The notes: generated by a model from the sequence alone, not told the origin. A stretch of DNA of 51,278 nucleotides from UBA8886 sp002731655 (GCA_030754655.1 JASLZX010000007.1:1-51278); one strand, 5' to 3'. Shown: positions 7,742 to 16,126, numbered from the stretch's first letter. A program made the numbers and translations.

Positions 7742-8737
7742 CTACGGCCGCCGCAGCAGCCCGACAAGCAGCCCCAGCGAGTAGCCGAAATGCTGGATGA
7801 AGAGCACCAGCGGCGCGTAGAGCGCCTGCTTGAACGAGCGCGTCTGCGCGCCGACCAGCAGCCCTGCCATCCCGAGCACGCCGAAGTAGGCCGCGTTGAG
7901 CGCCGCCGGCAGCAGCCACGGCACCGCCGTCAGCTGCTGCCACGCGAGGCCATAGAGCGACGCTAGCACGATGAACGCCCCAATGAAGGCGTAGTGACGC
8001 GGGTCGAAGCTGCCGGGGTGCATACGGGTCACTTGTGCGCGGGTAACGCCGTAGTTGAACATCTGCCGCAGGAACGCCAGCGGCCGGCTGCGCCGATGGT
8101 GCCACACCACCACGTCGGGCGCATACAGGATGCGGTGACCTGCCTGTTGCAGCCGAATGTCGAATTCGACGTCCTCGCCCGGCCAGAGCGTCGAGTGGAA
8201 CCCGACGCTCGCGACCTCTTCGCGCCGTAGGACGTAGTTGCAGGTTGGGTTGTGGTCCACTTCGCGCGGCTCGTCGTGGCCGGCGGTGTAGCGGAAGCGA
8301 AAGAGAAACTTCGAGCCGAAAATCCTGCCAACTGCCTTCGCGAACGGTAGCCCCTCGCGCGGAGTGAAGTTCGGCCCGCCGACGCCGGCGTAGCCGGGAT
8401 TCGCCTCGAGGTGCCGCACGGCAGCGCGCAGCCAGTCTTCGCGCAGGATGGTGTCGTCATCGGTGAAGGCGATGAATTCCCCCTGCGCTGCTGCGACGCC
8501 GCGGTTGCGCTTCTCGCCCGCGGCGACTGGGTCGAAGATAACTTGTAGGGCAATCCTGCCTTCCAGCGCCAGTTCACGCGCCCGTCGCAGGAGCGCGGTC
8601 TCGGCATCGCCCAGCAAGATTAGCTCGAACCGATCGCGCGGGTAGTCGAGCCGCGCGACCGATGTAACCATCCCGCGCAAGTAACCCACGTGGCCGGTAG
8701 TCGGCACGACAATCGAGACAAAAGGTTCAGGTGCCAT
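7742..8737 (-). CDS. family 2 glycosyltransferase, membrane-anchored
   Basis: 331 residues. GT-A fold: VSIVVPTTGH at the N-terminus, the metal-binding TDDDT near 90-95, and GEDVEFDIRLQQAGH around 183-197, the usual catalytic acidic motif. A C-terminal part with HHRRSRPLAFLRQ is followed by two or three hydrophobic segments (about 240-325) that would anchor the enzyme. It transfers a sugar from a nucleotide sugar to a lipid or glycan acceptor on the cytoplasmic face of the membrane; donor and acceptor are unknown. The gene sits between a small unknown gene and aIF2-beta on the same strand. A TATA-like CTTAAGTAC (8752-8760) overlaps the preceding stop. Confidence 0.9.
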   Translation of the reverse strand: MAPEPFVSIVVPTTGHVGYLRGMVTSVARLDYPRDRFELILLGDAETALLRRARELALEGRIALQVIFDPVAAGEKRNRGVAAAQGEFIAFTDDDTILREDWLRAAVRHLEANPGYAGVGGPNFTPREGLPFAKAVGRIFGSKFLFRFRYTAGHDEPREVDHNPTCNYVLRREEVASVGFHSTLWPGEDVEFDIRLQQAGHRILYAPDVVVWHHRRSRPLAFLRQMFNYGVTRAQVTRMHPGSFDPRHYAFIGAFIVLASLYGLAWQQLTAVPWLLPAALNAAYFGVLGMAGLLVGAQTRSFKQALYAPLVLFIQHFGYSLGLLVGLLRRP

Positions 8738-8755
8738 TTTCTCGATGACCAGTAC

Positions 8756-9028
8756 TTAAGCGGCTCCGTTGAGCAGTAGCCCCACTTCGGCCGCCAGCTT
8801 TTCCGCCAGCTTTTTGTCGCTGGTGCGCAGCAGCATGCGTCCCGAAGGGTAGAGGTTGACCATGCATTCGCGTTCGACAATCACCATCACGCCGGCGTCG
8901 ACCACCTCGCGGAACTCGCGCTTCCGCAGCCACTCCAGCGCTCGCTGCAAATCCAGTTTGGCGGCCTTGCGGGGTTTCAGCTCGAACGCAGCTGAACTAT
9001 CGCAAGGGCGCAGCAGATAGAAGCTCAC
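8756..9028 (-). CDS. small conserved-looking protein, possible half-TBP-like fold
   Basis: 90 residues. The start is GTG at 9028, which forms a GTGA overlap with the stop of the ThiI-like gene; a longer frame upstream to 9094 lies wholly inside that gene. The product opens SFYLLRPCDSS, has a Lys/Arg-rich helix (LDLQRALEWLRKREF), then strands VMVIVE and VNLYPSGRMLLRT, then a helix KKLAEKLAAEVG. The strand-PSGRM-strand-helix order resembles one repeat of TATA-binding protein (strand-SGKM-strand-helix), which is only my pattern reading. Coupling to ThiI hints at a role in tRNA modification. Confidence 0.7.
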   Translation of the reverse strand: MSFYLLRPCDSSAAFELKPRKAAKLDLQRALEWLRKREFREVVDAGVMVIVERECMVNLYPSGRMLLRTSDKKLAEKLAAEVGLLLNGAA

Positions 9029-9633
9029 AGTACCTGCACCAGTCCGCTGACGCTGTCGTCGACCATCTCCTCCAGCGGTAGCTGCGCCTCCCACTTCTCG
9101 ACCTGCGGCAGCGACGCCGCGGTGGCCGGCTTCTCGGGGACGATGGTGCAGCAGAGGCCGGGGAGGGTGGAGATGTCGAAGGTCCCTGCCTGGCGCGCGA
9201 CCCGCTCGATTTCGACCTTGTCGTGGCCAATCAGCGGCCGCAGGATGGGAACGTCACAGACCTCGTCGATGACTGCTAGGTTGGGGAGCGTCTGCGACGC
9301 GACCTGCCCGAGCGATTCGCCGTTGATAATCGCGTCGGCACCGACCTGCTTCGCCAGCGCGGCGGCGGTGCGATACATCATCCTGCGACAGAGCAGGCAT
9401 TGCAGGTGGCGGTCGGCGTTGCGCGCAATCTTGACTTGGCTGGGGCCGTGCGGGGCCATCCAGAGCAGGATACCGAGGTGCTTCGCCAGCGCCCGGGTCT
9501 TGTCGGTTTCGCGGTCGTCGGTGAAGGGGCGGTTGTCCATGTGCAGCCCGACCAGCCCCCAGCCCTGCTGGTGGAGCATGTGCGCCGCCGTGGGGGAGTC
9601 GATGCCCCCGCTGAGCATGATGATAGCCTTCAC
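9025..9633 (-). CDS. thiI: ThiI-like tRNA sulfurtransferase, PP-loop domain only
   Basis: 202 residues. The PP-loop SGGIDSP (8-14) binds ATP. CLLC (79-82) in CLLCRRMMYR, GESLGQVASQ (near 104-113) and CC at 160-161 before VPEKPAT are ThiI signatures. Full ThiI (about 380-480 residues) makes 4-thiouridine in tRNA and has N-terminal ferredoxin-like and THUMP domains; both are absent here. In archaeal ThiI the CxxC and a further Cys are reported to hold an iron-sulfur cluster, and those Cys are kept. The start is GTG at 9633, with a TATA-like box 25 bases upstream shared with the divergent gene. GTGA overlap with the next gene. Confidence 0.85.
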   Translation of the reverse strand: MKAIIMLSGGIDSPTAAHMLHQQGWGLVGLHMDNRPFTDDRETDKTRALAKHLGILLWMAPHGPSQVKIARNADRHLQCLLCRRMMYRTAAALAKQVGADAIINGESLGQVASQTLPNLAVIDEVCDVPILRPLIGHDKVEIERVARQAGTFDISTLPGLCCTIVPEKPATAASLPQVEKWEAQLPLEEMVDDSVSGLVQVL

Positions 9634-9653
9634 GCTCTGCGCTACCGTGCACG

Positions 9654-9662
9654 GTTAAAATA
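9654..9662. promoter_or_regulatory. shared TATA-like box between divergent genes
   Basis: GTTAAAATA (minus strand TATTTTAAC) lies about 25 bases from the GTG at 9633 on the minus strand and about 24 bases from the ATG at 9682 on the plus strand. It is the only AT-rich patch in the 48-base gap, so one element may serve both leaderless genes. Confidence 0.5.
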
Positions 9663-9681
9663 GGTTCCTTTTTGCCGGGTG

Positions 9682-12597
9682 ATGGCAACGTGGGGCGCGC
9701 AGCACCGGCGGTTCGAGAACCTGATGCGCTACCGCATCCGTGATATCCTGCTGGTTTCGAGCCCCTACGACTACTTCACGCTCGAGGAGGATGGCCGGCT
9801 CAACGAGCTGCTGTTGGTCGATTACCAGCAGCTCAACCTCTCCTACGCGCCGCGCATCACCCACGCCGCGACCGGCGAGCGGGCACTTGACTTGCTGAAG
9901 GAACGGCCGTTTGACCTCGTAATCACGATGGCACGCGTTGGCGAGATGGCGGTGCACGTCTTCGGCCGCCGCGCCAAGGAAATCCAGTCCGGAATCCCGG
10001 TCGTGCTGCTGGCTTACAACACCCGCGAGCTCGCGCTGTTCCACGAGGGCGACGCGATTGACCGCATCTTCGTCTGGTCGGGCGACGCGCGGGTGCTGCT
10101 CGCCATCATCAAGCTGGTCGAGGATTTGCGCAACGTCGACCATGACACCCGCGCTGGTGAAGCGCAGGTGCTCATCCTCGTCGAGGACTCGCCCCGCTTC
10201 TATTCGCTCTTCCTGCCGCAGCTCTATTCCGAGCTGATGAAGCAGACCGGGAGCCTGATGGCTGGTGGTCTCTCGCTGCACCACAAGCTGCTACGGATGC
10301 GTGCCCGCGCCAAAATCCTGCTCGCGACCGACATGGAGCAGGCGCAGGAGCTGTACAGTCGCTACGCGCCGTTCCTGCTGGGGGTAATCAGCGACGCCGG
10401 CTTCCCGAGCGAGGGGAGCCACGACCCGCAGGCGGGGAAGAAGTTCGTCGCGCAGGTGCAGCGCGAAAGCCCGGACGCGGCGCTGATGATGCAGTCGTCG
10501 CTGCCGGAGAACCGCAAGGTGGCCGCGAAGCTGGGAGTCGAGTTCATCGACAAGGCAGACCAGTCGCTGCTGAAGGGCTTGCGCAGTTTCATGCGTGCCA
10601 ACCTCGGCTTCGGCGACTTCGTTTTTCGGTTGCCCGACGGCGAGGAGGTGGGGCGCGCGCAGGACATCGCAGGGATGCGCAAGCTGCTGCCCGACGTGCC
10701 GGGCGAGTCGCTGCGCTACCATGCCGCGCGCCACAGTTTTTCCAAGTGGTTCCGCGCGCGCACCGAGTTTGACCTCGCCGCCAGCCTGCGACCGCACGTC
10801 GTCACCGAGTTCACCGACAACGAGCAGCTGCGGCAGTTCCTGCTCGACGCCTTGCGAGCGTTCGAGAAGCAGCGGCGGCAGGCCGAGGTGGCCGACTACT
10901 CGTTGCAAGCCCTCGAGGCGGGGAGCGACTTCGTGCGGCTCGGCGGAGGGTCGCTAGGCGGCAAGGGGCGCTCGCTGGCATATTTTCACGCACTGCTGCC
11001 GACACTCAACCTCGAGGAGTTTGGCGACATCGAAGTCTGCATCCCGCGCACGGCGGTCGTCGGCACGAAGGTCTTCGACGAGTTCCTCGAGTCAAACGAG
11101 CTGGGCGAAATGGCCTACTCGGATACTTCGGAGCTGGACGACGATGCTTTGGCAGAGACGTTCCTCGAGGCGCGCTTTCCGGAGTCAATCTATGATGACC
11201 TGAAGACCTTCGTGGAGCAGGTGAAATACCCGCTCGCCGTTAGGTCATCCAGCCTGCTGGAGGACTCGCAGCACCAGCCGTTTGCCGGGGTCTACGAGAC
11301 CTATATGCTGAGCAATAACCATCCTGACCCCAAGTTGCGGCTCCAGCACCTCTGCGACGCCATCAAGCTGGTCTACGCCTCCACTTTCTACCGGGCGTCG
11401 AAGGCGTATATCGCTGCGACACCCAACCGTATCGAGGAAGAAAAGATGGGGGTAGTCATCCAGGAAATAGCGGGACTCCTGCACGGCGATGCGTTCTACC
11501 CCACCTTCGCGGGCGTGGCACGGTCGCGCAACTTCTACCCGCTCGGCGACGCCGCGCCGGAGGATGGTGTCGTCGCCGTCGCGCTCGGCCTCGGCAAGGC
11601 GGTGGTAGAGGGCGAGAAGGTGTTCCGTTTCTCGCCGGCGCACCCGCGGCAGCAGTTCCAGTTCGCGAGCACCGAGGATTACCTGCGGTCGTCGCAGCGG
11701 CAGTTCTGGGCGCTCGACCTCTCGAAAGAGCAGGAGCAGCCGACGCGCGCCGCCGAGACGAGCCTCGTGCAGCTGGACCTGACGCGCGCCGAAATGGACC
11801 GGCAGCTGCACTCCATCGGGTCGGTCTTTTCGGCCGAGAATGACGCCATCTATGACGGGCTAGCGCGCGCCGGTGTACGGCTGGTGACCTTTGCCGGTGT
11901 CACCAAGCAGGCGCAGTTCCCGCTCTCCGGGCTGACGCAGCTCTTCCTCGCGCAGGCCGAGAAGGGAATGGGCGGCCCCGTGGAAATCGAGTTCGCCGTC
12001 ATCATCGCCCCCGGCGTCCGCCGCTACGCGTTCCTGCAGGCGCGGCCGCTGGTGTGGGAGTCGGTCGACGTTGAGGTGGACCTCGATAGCGTCGAGGGGG
12101 CGCTCTGCACTTCATCGCAGGCGCTCGGTAATGGTGTCATCCAGGAGATACGTGACATTATCTACATCCACCCCGACCGGCTCGACCGCGCCGAGACGCG
12201 CGAAGCCGCGCAAATCATTGAGAAGCTGAACCGCAAGCTGGCGCGCGCGGGGCGCCCCTACCTACTCATCGGCCCCGGCCGCTGGGGCTCGTCCGACCCG
12301 TGGCTCGGCATCCCAGTAAACTGGGCGCAGATTTCGGGCGCTCGCACCATCATCGAGTGCCAGCTGGCAGACCTGCCGGTCGAGCCGAGCCAGGGCACGC
12401 ACTTCTTCCAGAATATCGTTTCGTTCAGCGTCGGCTACCTCACCGCTCCGCGCGGCGCCATCGACTGGAGCTGGCTCGAGGCGCAAACGCCGGCCGCCAA
12501 GGACGGCGCAGTGCGTCACCTGAAGCTCAAGCAGCCGCTGCAAGTGCTGCTTGACGGCAGGGCTGGTCGCGGCGCGGTGCTGCCGGGGCGGAATTGA
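9682..12597 (+). CDS. REC-like / PPDK ATP-binding domain protein
   Basis: 971 residues. Two N-terminal receiver-like domains: the first (about 18-150) has DLVITM where a phosphoacceptor Asp would normally follow; the second (about 160-310) has ILVEDSPRF and GVISDAG with a candidate Asp near 238. A PPDK/PEP-synthase ATP-grasp domain follows (about 420-800), with LGGGSLGGKGRSLA, YPLAVRSSSLLEDS and FLQARPLVWES. The swivelling phosphohistidine domain and PEP-binding barrel of true PEP synthase are absent. The C-terminal part has YLLIGPGRWGSSDPWLG and SQGTHFFQNI. It probably phosphorylates or senses something other than pyruvate; function unknown. ATG at 9682 is preferred to the GTG before it. Confidence 0.8.
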   Translation: MATWGAQHRRFENLMRYRIRDILLVSSPYDYFTLEEDGRLNELLLVDYQQLNLSYAPRITHAATGERALDLLKERPFDLVITMARVGEMAVHVFGRRAKEIQSGIPVVLLAYNTRELALFHEGDAIDRIFVWSGDARVLLAIIKLVEDLRNVDHDTRAGEAQVLILVEDSPRFYSLFLPQLYSELMKQTGSLMAGGLSLHHKLLRMRARAKILLATDMEQAQELYSRYAPFLLGVISDAGFPSEGSHDPQAGKKFVAQVQRESPDAALMMQSSLPENRKVAAKLGVEFIDKADQSLLKGLRSFMRANLGFGDFVFRLPDGEEVGRAQDIAGMRKLLPDVPGESLRYHAARHSFSKWFRARTEFDLAASLRPHVVTEFTDNEQLRQFLLDALRAFEKQRRQAEVADYSLQALEAGSDFVRLGGGSLGGKGRSLAYFHALLPTLNLEEFGDIEVCIPRTAVVGTKVFDEFLESNELGEMAYSDTSELDDDALAETFLEARFPESIYDDLKTFVEQVKYPLAVRSSSLLEDSQHQPFAGVYETYMLSNNHPDPKLRLQHLCDAIKLVYASTFYRASKAYIAATPNRIEEEKMGVVIQEIAGLLHGDAFYPTFAGVARSRNFYPLGDAAPEDGVVAVALGLGKAVVEGEKVFRFSPAHPRQQFQFASTEDYLRSSQRQFWALDLSKEQEQPTRAAETSLVQLDLTRAEMDRQLHSIGSVFSAENDAIYDGLARAGVRLVTFAGVTKQAQFPLSGLTQLFLAQAEKGMGGPVEIEFAVIIAPGVRRYAFLQARPLVWESVDVEVDLDSVEGALCTSSQALGNGVIQEIRDIIYIHPDRLDRAETREAAQIIEKLNRKLARAGRPYLLIGPGRWGSSDPWLGIPVNWAQISGARTIIECQLADLPVEPSQGTHFFQNIVSFSVGYLTAPRGAIDWSWLEAQTPAAKDGAVRHLKLKQPLQVLLDGRAGRGAVLPGRN

Positions 12598-12617
12598 GCC
12601 TATTCTTCCCAGCAAGC

Positions 12618-12624
12618 CTAAACC
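12618..12624 (+). promoter_or_regulatory. TATA-like box before the propeller gene
   Basis: CCTAAAC lies about 24 bases before the ATG at 12645, the spacing seen repeatedly in this window. The match is modest. Confidence 0.35.
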
Positions 12625-12644
12625 CACCCGGCACTGCAACCGCG

Positions 12645-14861
12645 ATGCGCCCACGGCCGTTCCTGCTGCAGATTGCCGGCTTCGCGCTGGCGCTGATGGC
12701 GGCGGGGGCAGCTGAAGCTAATGACCCTGAGTGGAGCTACACCACTGGGGATAGGGTGTGGTCCGTTGCCGTCTCGGGAGATGGGGAATACATCGTCGCA
12801 GGTTCCGATGATGACAGCGTATACTTCTTTGACAGGGACAGCGACACATACCTCTGGAATTACTCTACGGGAGGTGATGTACGCTCAGTCGCCATATCTT
12901 CTGATGGCGAATACATCGCCGCTGGATCAGTCGACACTCAGGTATATCTGTTCACCAAAGACAGTGACTTACCGCTCCAGATTTACAGTGCTGGGGATAG
13001 AGCTGTCGTATCAGTCTCCATTTCAGCGGATGGTGAGTATATCGCTGCTGGCTCCGTTGATGAGAGAGTTTACCTCTTTGACAAGGACAGCAGCACTCCG
13101 CTCTGGAGCTATTATGCTGGGAATTGGGTGTGGTCCGTCTCTATTTCAGCGGATGGCGAGTACCTCGCTGCCGGTTCGCATCGTGATGTTTATCTATTCA
13201 ACAAGGACAGTAGCACTCCGATATGGAGCTACAACACCGGCAGCGAAGTGAATTCAATTGCCATTTCGGCAGACAGTGAGTACATCGTTGCCGGTTCCGC
13301 TGATGACAAGGTCCATCTATTTGCCAGGAACAGCAGCACGCCGCTCTGGAGCTACGATACAGGAGAAGATGTCTCCTCGGTTTCCATTTCGGCGGACGGT
13401 GAGTACATCGTTGCCGGTGGTTTTGACGGAAAGATACGTCTCTTTGACAAGGATAGCAGTGCTCCGCTCTGGAGATATTCTACCGGCGACAGCGTGCGCT
13501 CAGTTGCAATCTCGGCTGACGGTGGACACCTTACCGGTGGCTCAGTCGATGAAATGGTATATCTATTCGACAGCAACAGCAGCACTCCACTCTGGAGTTA
13601 CACTGCCGGTAATGATGTATTTTCAGTCGCTATTTCGGCGGATGGTGAGTACCTCGCCGTCGGTTCCCGTGATGAGAATGTCTATTTCTTCGACAAGAAC
13701 ATACCGCCAACAGCCACAATAGAATCCATTCTACCTTCACCAGCATACAAGTTGGTCCAAGTCAACTTCAGTGGCTCTGGTACAGACAGCGACGGGAATG
13801 TCATAGCCTACCAATGGACCTCATCAGTCGATGGCGAGCTCAGCAATTCTTCGAATTTCAATACCAGCAGTCTTAGTGCAGGCAATCACACAATTTCATT
13901 CAGGATACAAGACAACAGTGGTACCTGGTCGAATTGGGACATGTTTTATTTGGTAGTTATAAACGCGCCACCATCAGCGTCGATTGATTCCATTAATCCA
14001 TCGCCTGCTAGGTTTGATGAGGAGGTTTCTTTCAGTGGCTCTGGTACAGACAGCGACGGTAGCGTTGTAACCTATCAATGGCTGTCAAATATCGATGGTA
14101 ATTTGAGTACGGACGGGGCCTTCAGCGTCACCAATCTTACCACCGGTACCCACCAGATATCCTTCCAGGTACAGGATAGCGACGGGGCGTGGTCATCTTG
14201 GCACACGGCGGAGTTGTATGTTTACCCCAACGCACCCCCCGTCGGAATAATTGAATCCATCGAGCCGTTAACTGCGGAAAAAGGAACGAGTGTGTCCTTC
14301 AGTGGCGCCGGGTCAGACAGTGATGGTACAGTACTGGTTTACCTGTGGGAATCCTCGATTGATGGGGAATTGAGCACGGAGGAGGATTTCAGTAGTAGCA
14401 CCCTTTCTCTCGGTAATCACACTATCATCTTCAGTGTGCAGGACAACAACGAAGCGTGGAATATCAATCAAGGTTCCCTCTGGATATACGCATTGCCAAC
14501 TGCAATAGCTGGAGATGACTTTACAGGTGAACCGGGCGATACTTTTCAGTTTGATGGACAGGGAACTGATGATGACGGCTCGATTGCAAAATATGAGTGG
14601 GATTTCGAGGGGGACGGCGTTTACAGGTGGTCGTCTACAAACAGTGGAAACACTACTTACGTTTACAATGGCGAAGGTACCTACACGGTGACGCTACGCG
14701 TGACCGATGATGACGGTTTCACAGCCACCGATTCTCGCGTGATAACCGTCAGCAAGGCTGGCGGTGGCGGTAGAGACGACGGCGGTGGCGGCATCCCCGC
14801 GCCGTCGCTGGCCGCTTCCGTCGCCGCCGTGGCCGTCATCGCGCTGCGCCGGCGGCGCTGA
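12645..14861 (+). CDS. secreted beta-propeller / PKD surface protein
   Basis: 738 residues. The signal peptide MRPRPFLLQIAGFALALM ends near AEA; this ATG is chosen over one 51 bases upstream that overlaps the previous gene. Eight repeats of about 41 residues follow (WSY.TG..V.SVAISADGEYIAAGS.D..VYLFDKDSSTPL), as expected of an eight-bladed propeller. Four PKD-like domains come next (three with FSGSGTDSDG-type motifs, one with YEWDFEGDG). The tail is a Gly-rich linker, IPAPS, a hydrophobic segment and RRRR, resembling a sorting signal but lacking PGF. Its codons are more AT-rich than those of its neighbours. A cell-surface binding role is inferred. Confidence 0.85.
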   Translation: MRPRPFLLQIAGFALALMAAGAAEANDPEWSYTTGDRVWSVAVSGDGEYIVAGSDDDSVYFFDRDSDTYLWNYSTGGDVRSVAISSDGEYIAAGSVDTQVYLFTKDSDLPLQIYSAGDRAVVSVSISADGEYIAAGSVDERVYLFDKDSSTPLWSYYAGNWVWSVSISADGEYLAAGSHRDVYLFNKDSSTPIWSYNTGSEVNSIAISADSEYIVAGSADDKVHLFARNSSTPLWSYDTGEDVSSVSISADGEYIVAGGFDGKIRLFDKDSSAPLWRYSTGDSVRSVAISADGGHLTGGSVDEMVYLFDSNSSTPLWSYTAGNDVFSVAISADGEYLAVGSRDENVYFFDKNIPPTATIESILPSPAYKLVQVNFSGSGTDSDGNVIAYQWTSSVDGELSNSSNFNTSSLSAGNHTISFRIQDNSGTWSNWDMFYLVVINAPPSASIDSINPSPARFDEEVSFSGSGTDSDGSVVTYQWLSNIDGNLSTDGAFSVTNLTTGTHQISFQVQDSDGAWSSWHTAELYVYPNAPPVGIIESIEPLTAEKGTSVSFSGAGSDSDGTVLVYLWESSIDGELSTEEDFSSSTLSLGNHTIIFSVQDNNEAWNINQGSLWIYALPTAIAGDDFTGEPGDTFQFDGQGTDDDGSIAKYEWDFEGDGVYRWSSTNSGNTTYVYNGEGTYTVTLRVTDDDGFTATDSRVITVSKAGGGGRDDGGGGIPAPSLAASVAAVAVIALRRRR
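12723..13700 (+). repeat. eight tandem repeats of about 123 bp
   Basis: Imperfect direct repeats coding for the propeller blades. Each holds GGATGGTGAGTA-like and GACAAGGACAGCAGCACTCCG-like sequences at the same place. The internal copies are more alike than the outer ones. Confidence 0.8.
13767..14059 (+). repeat. 29-bp exact direct repeat in the PKD region
   Basis: The same 29 bases, starting TTCAGTGGCTCTGGTACAGA, occur at 13767-13795 and 14031-14059, coding FSGSGTDSDG in the first and second PKD-like domains. Exact identity at the DNA level points to recent duplication or gene conversion. Confidence 0.85.
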
Positions 14862-14950
14862 AAGCGCTATCTCGTCCATCGCAGCGTCTTTAGGAATTCC
14901 AAGGGGGAGGGGTGTTTTCGTGGGGTTAGTGCCAGAATCTCGCAAATCCC

Positions 14951-14986
14951 GTAACAGGGTAAAATAAAAAACAGAATTTCTGTTAC
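14951..14986. terminator. inverted repeat and T-run between convergent genes
   Basis: AACAGA-ATT-TCTGTT (14970-14984) is a perfect hairpin, and GTAACAG (14951) can also pair with CTGTTAC (14980-14986). On the minus strand, downstream of the lipoprotein stop, it runs into CTGTTTTTTATTTTA, a T-rich stretch typical of archaeal termination. The rest of the 121-base gap holds nothing I recognise. Confidence 0.5.
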
Positions 14987-16038
14987 TCTTCCCAGTAGAT
15001 TACATCCATCCAGAGGGTGTATTCCGGGTCCGCACCCCATGAGCGCTGGTGGACCACTTCGACGGTCCAGTCTCCGAGTTCGCCTTCCTCGTCGAACCAT
15101 TGATTTTGGGTCGAATTGTGGTATTCGAGCAGGATTGTGTTGACCTGCTCCGCCTGCGACGTATCGTGCGTTTCGTTGCGCGCGACCTCCTCACCGGTCA
15201 GGTTGTAGAGGTAGAGGTCGAGGTCCGCCCCGTGCGAGCCGCCAGCGTCGTATTCCAGCCGCAGCTGGATGTAGCGCAGGTTGCCGCCGGCGTAGAGCCC
15301 GAGGTCGTTGACCGGCAGGTCGTGTTCGTGGGTGCCGGAGCCGATGACGCGCGTGTCGGTGTTGTTGTAGTTGATGTAGAGCCGCACCGGCTCATTAGCC
15401 TCGTCGGTCTCGCCGAGCGAGTCGGTGATGCGCAGCGCGATGACAAAGACGCCCGACTCGAATTCGCGGGTCGCCTCGTCGCTATCGCCCTCCTCGTCAG
15501 CCGCGAAGCCGACGCTCGAGTCGTACGAGAAATCCCATTCGTATTTCGTGATGCTGCCTTCTGCGGTCGAGTCAGTCGCGCTGAAGTCGACCTCGACCGG
15601 CTGCCCGGGGCGGTAGGTCGCCTCGTTTTCGTCGTTGGTGGTGATGATGGCGCGCAGCGAGGTCGATTCGCCCTTGATGGTGACGGTGACCGTCGCGGTA
15701 TCCTCGGCGCCGTCGATATCTCGCACCGTGAGCGTCGCGGTGTAGCCCCCTTCGTTGGGGTAAGGGTGTGAGGCGCGCCCGTTGTTGTTGATGTCACCGA
15801 TTATCATCTCGTCGTACTGGTCGTTGCGGTCGAAATCCCAGAAGTATTCCAGATAGGTCCCGTCGGGGTCGCGCGAGCCGGTGCCGGTGAACCAGATTTC
15901 GGCCCCCGGCTCGAAGGTGCGGCCGCCGCCTTCGGTATCGGCTTTCGCTTTCGGCGGCTGGTTCGCCTCACCGTCGTCCGGGTGGAGGCAGCCTGACGCC
16001 AGCAGCAGCAGCCCGATGAGCAGCGCGAAGTGTCGCAT
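14983..16038 (-). CDS. PKD-domain lipoprotein, secreted
   Basis: 351 residues. The signal peptide MRHFALLIGLLLLASGC ends in a lipobox (Cys 17). Two PKD domains follow, with GSRDPDG/YFWDFDRND (about 55-75) and ITKYEWDFSYD (about 163-173). The C-terminal 120 residues (HEHDLPVND..., DLDLYLYNLTGEE, DWTVEVVHQ) look like a PPC/jelly-roll domain of the kind found at the end of secreted proteases. It has the same domain order as the lipoprotein at 5714-7246 and is probably a paralogue. It converges on the propeller gene. A TATA-like box lies 28 bases upstream of its ATG. Confidence 0.85.
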   Translation of the reverse strand: MRHFALLIGLLLLASGCLHPDDGEANQPPKAKADTEGGGRTFEPGAEIWFTGTGSRDPDGTYLEYFWDFDRNDQYDEMIIGDINNNGRASHPYPNEGGYTATLTVRDIDGAEDTATVTVTIKGESTSLRAIITTNDENEATYRPGQPVEVDFSATDSTAEGSITKYEWDFSYDSSVGFAADEEGDSDEATREFESGVFVIALRITDSLGETDEANEPVRLYINYNNTDTRVIGSGTHEHDLPVNDLGLYAGGNLRYIQLRLEYDAGGSHGADLDLYLYNLTGEEVARNETHDTSQAEQVNTILLEYHNSTQNQWFDEEGELGDWTVEVVHQRSWGADPEYTLWMDVIYWEE

Positions 16039-16062
16039 CGCGCCGCAGGGGGCTGGCGCCGG

Positions 16063-16070
16063 TATAATTA
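16063..16070 (-). promoter_or_regulatory. TATA-like box for PKD lipoprotein
   Basis: The minus strand reads TAATTATA, about 28 bases before the ATG at 16038. Confidence 0.5.
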
Positions 16071-16103
16071 CTTTGCGCAGGCGGAGGCGGGCGTAATCGC
16101 GCC

Positions 16104-16122
16104 TTCAAAAACTTTTTTTGAA
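16104..16122. promoter_or_regulatory. inverted repeat just upstream of a TATA box
   Basis: TTCAAAAA-CTT-TTTTTGAA is a perfect 8-base inverted repeat ending four bases before the TATA-like TTATATA. It could be an operator, or a T-run terminator insulating the next gene; the sequence alone cannot decide. Confidence 0.4.
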
Positions 16123-16126
16123 TGCA

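Noticed and set aside
9682..12597. Annotation as PEP synthase or pyruvate phosphate dikinase
   Set aside because: No swivelling His domain and no PEP-binding barrel are present; only the ATP-grasp part matches.
12723..13700. Regular repeats as a CRISPR array
   Set aside because: Repeat and spacer are not distinct; the units are coding, of about 123 bp, and in one open frame with propeller-blade pattern.
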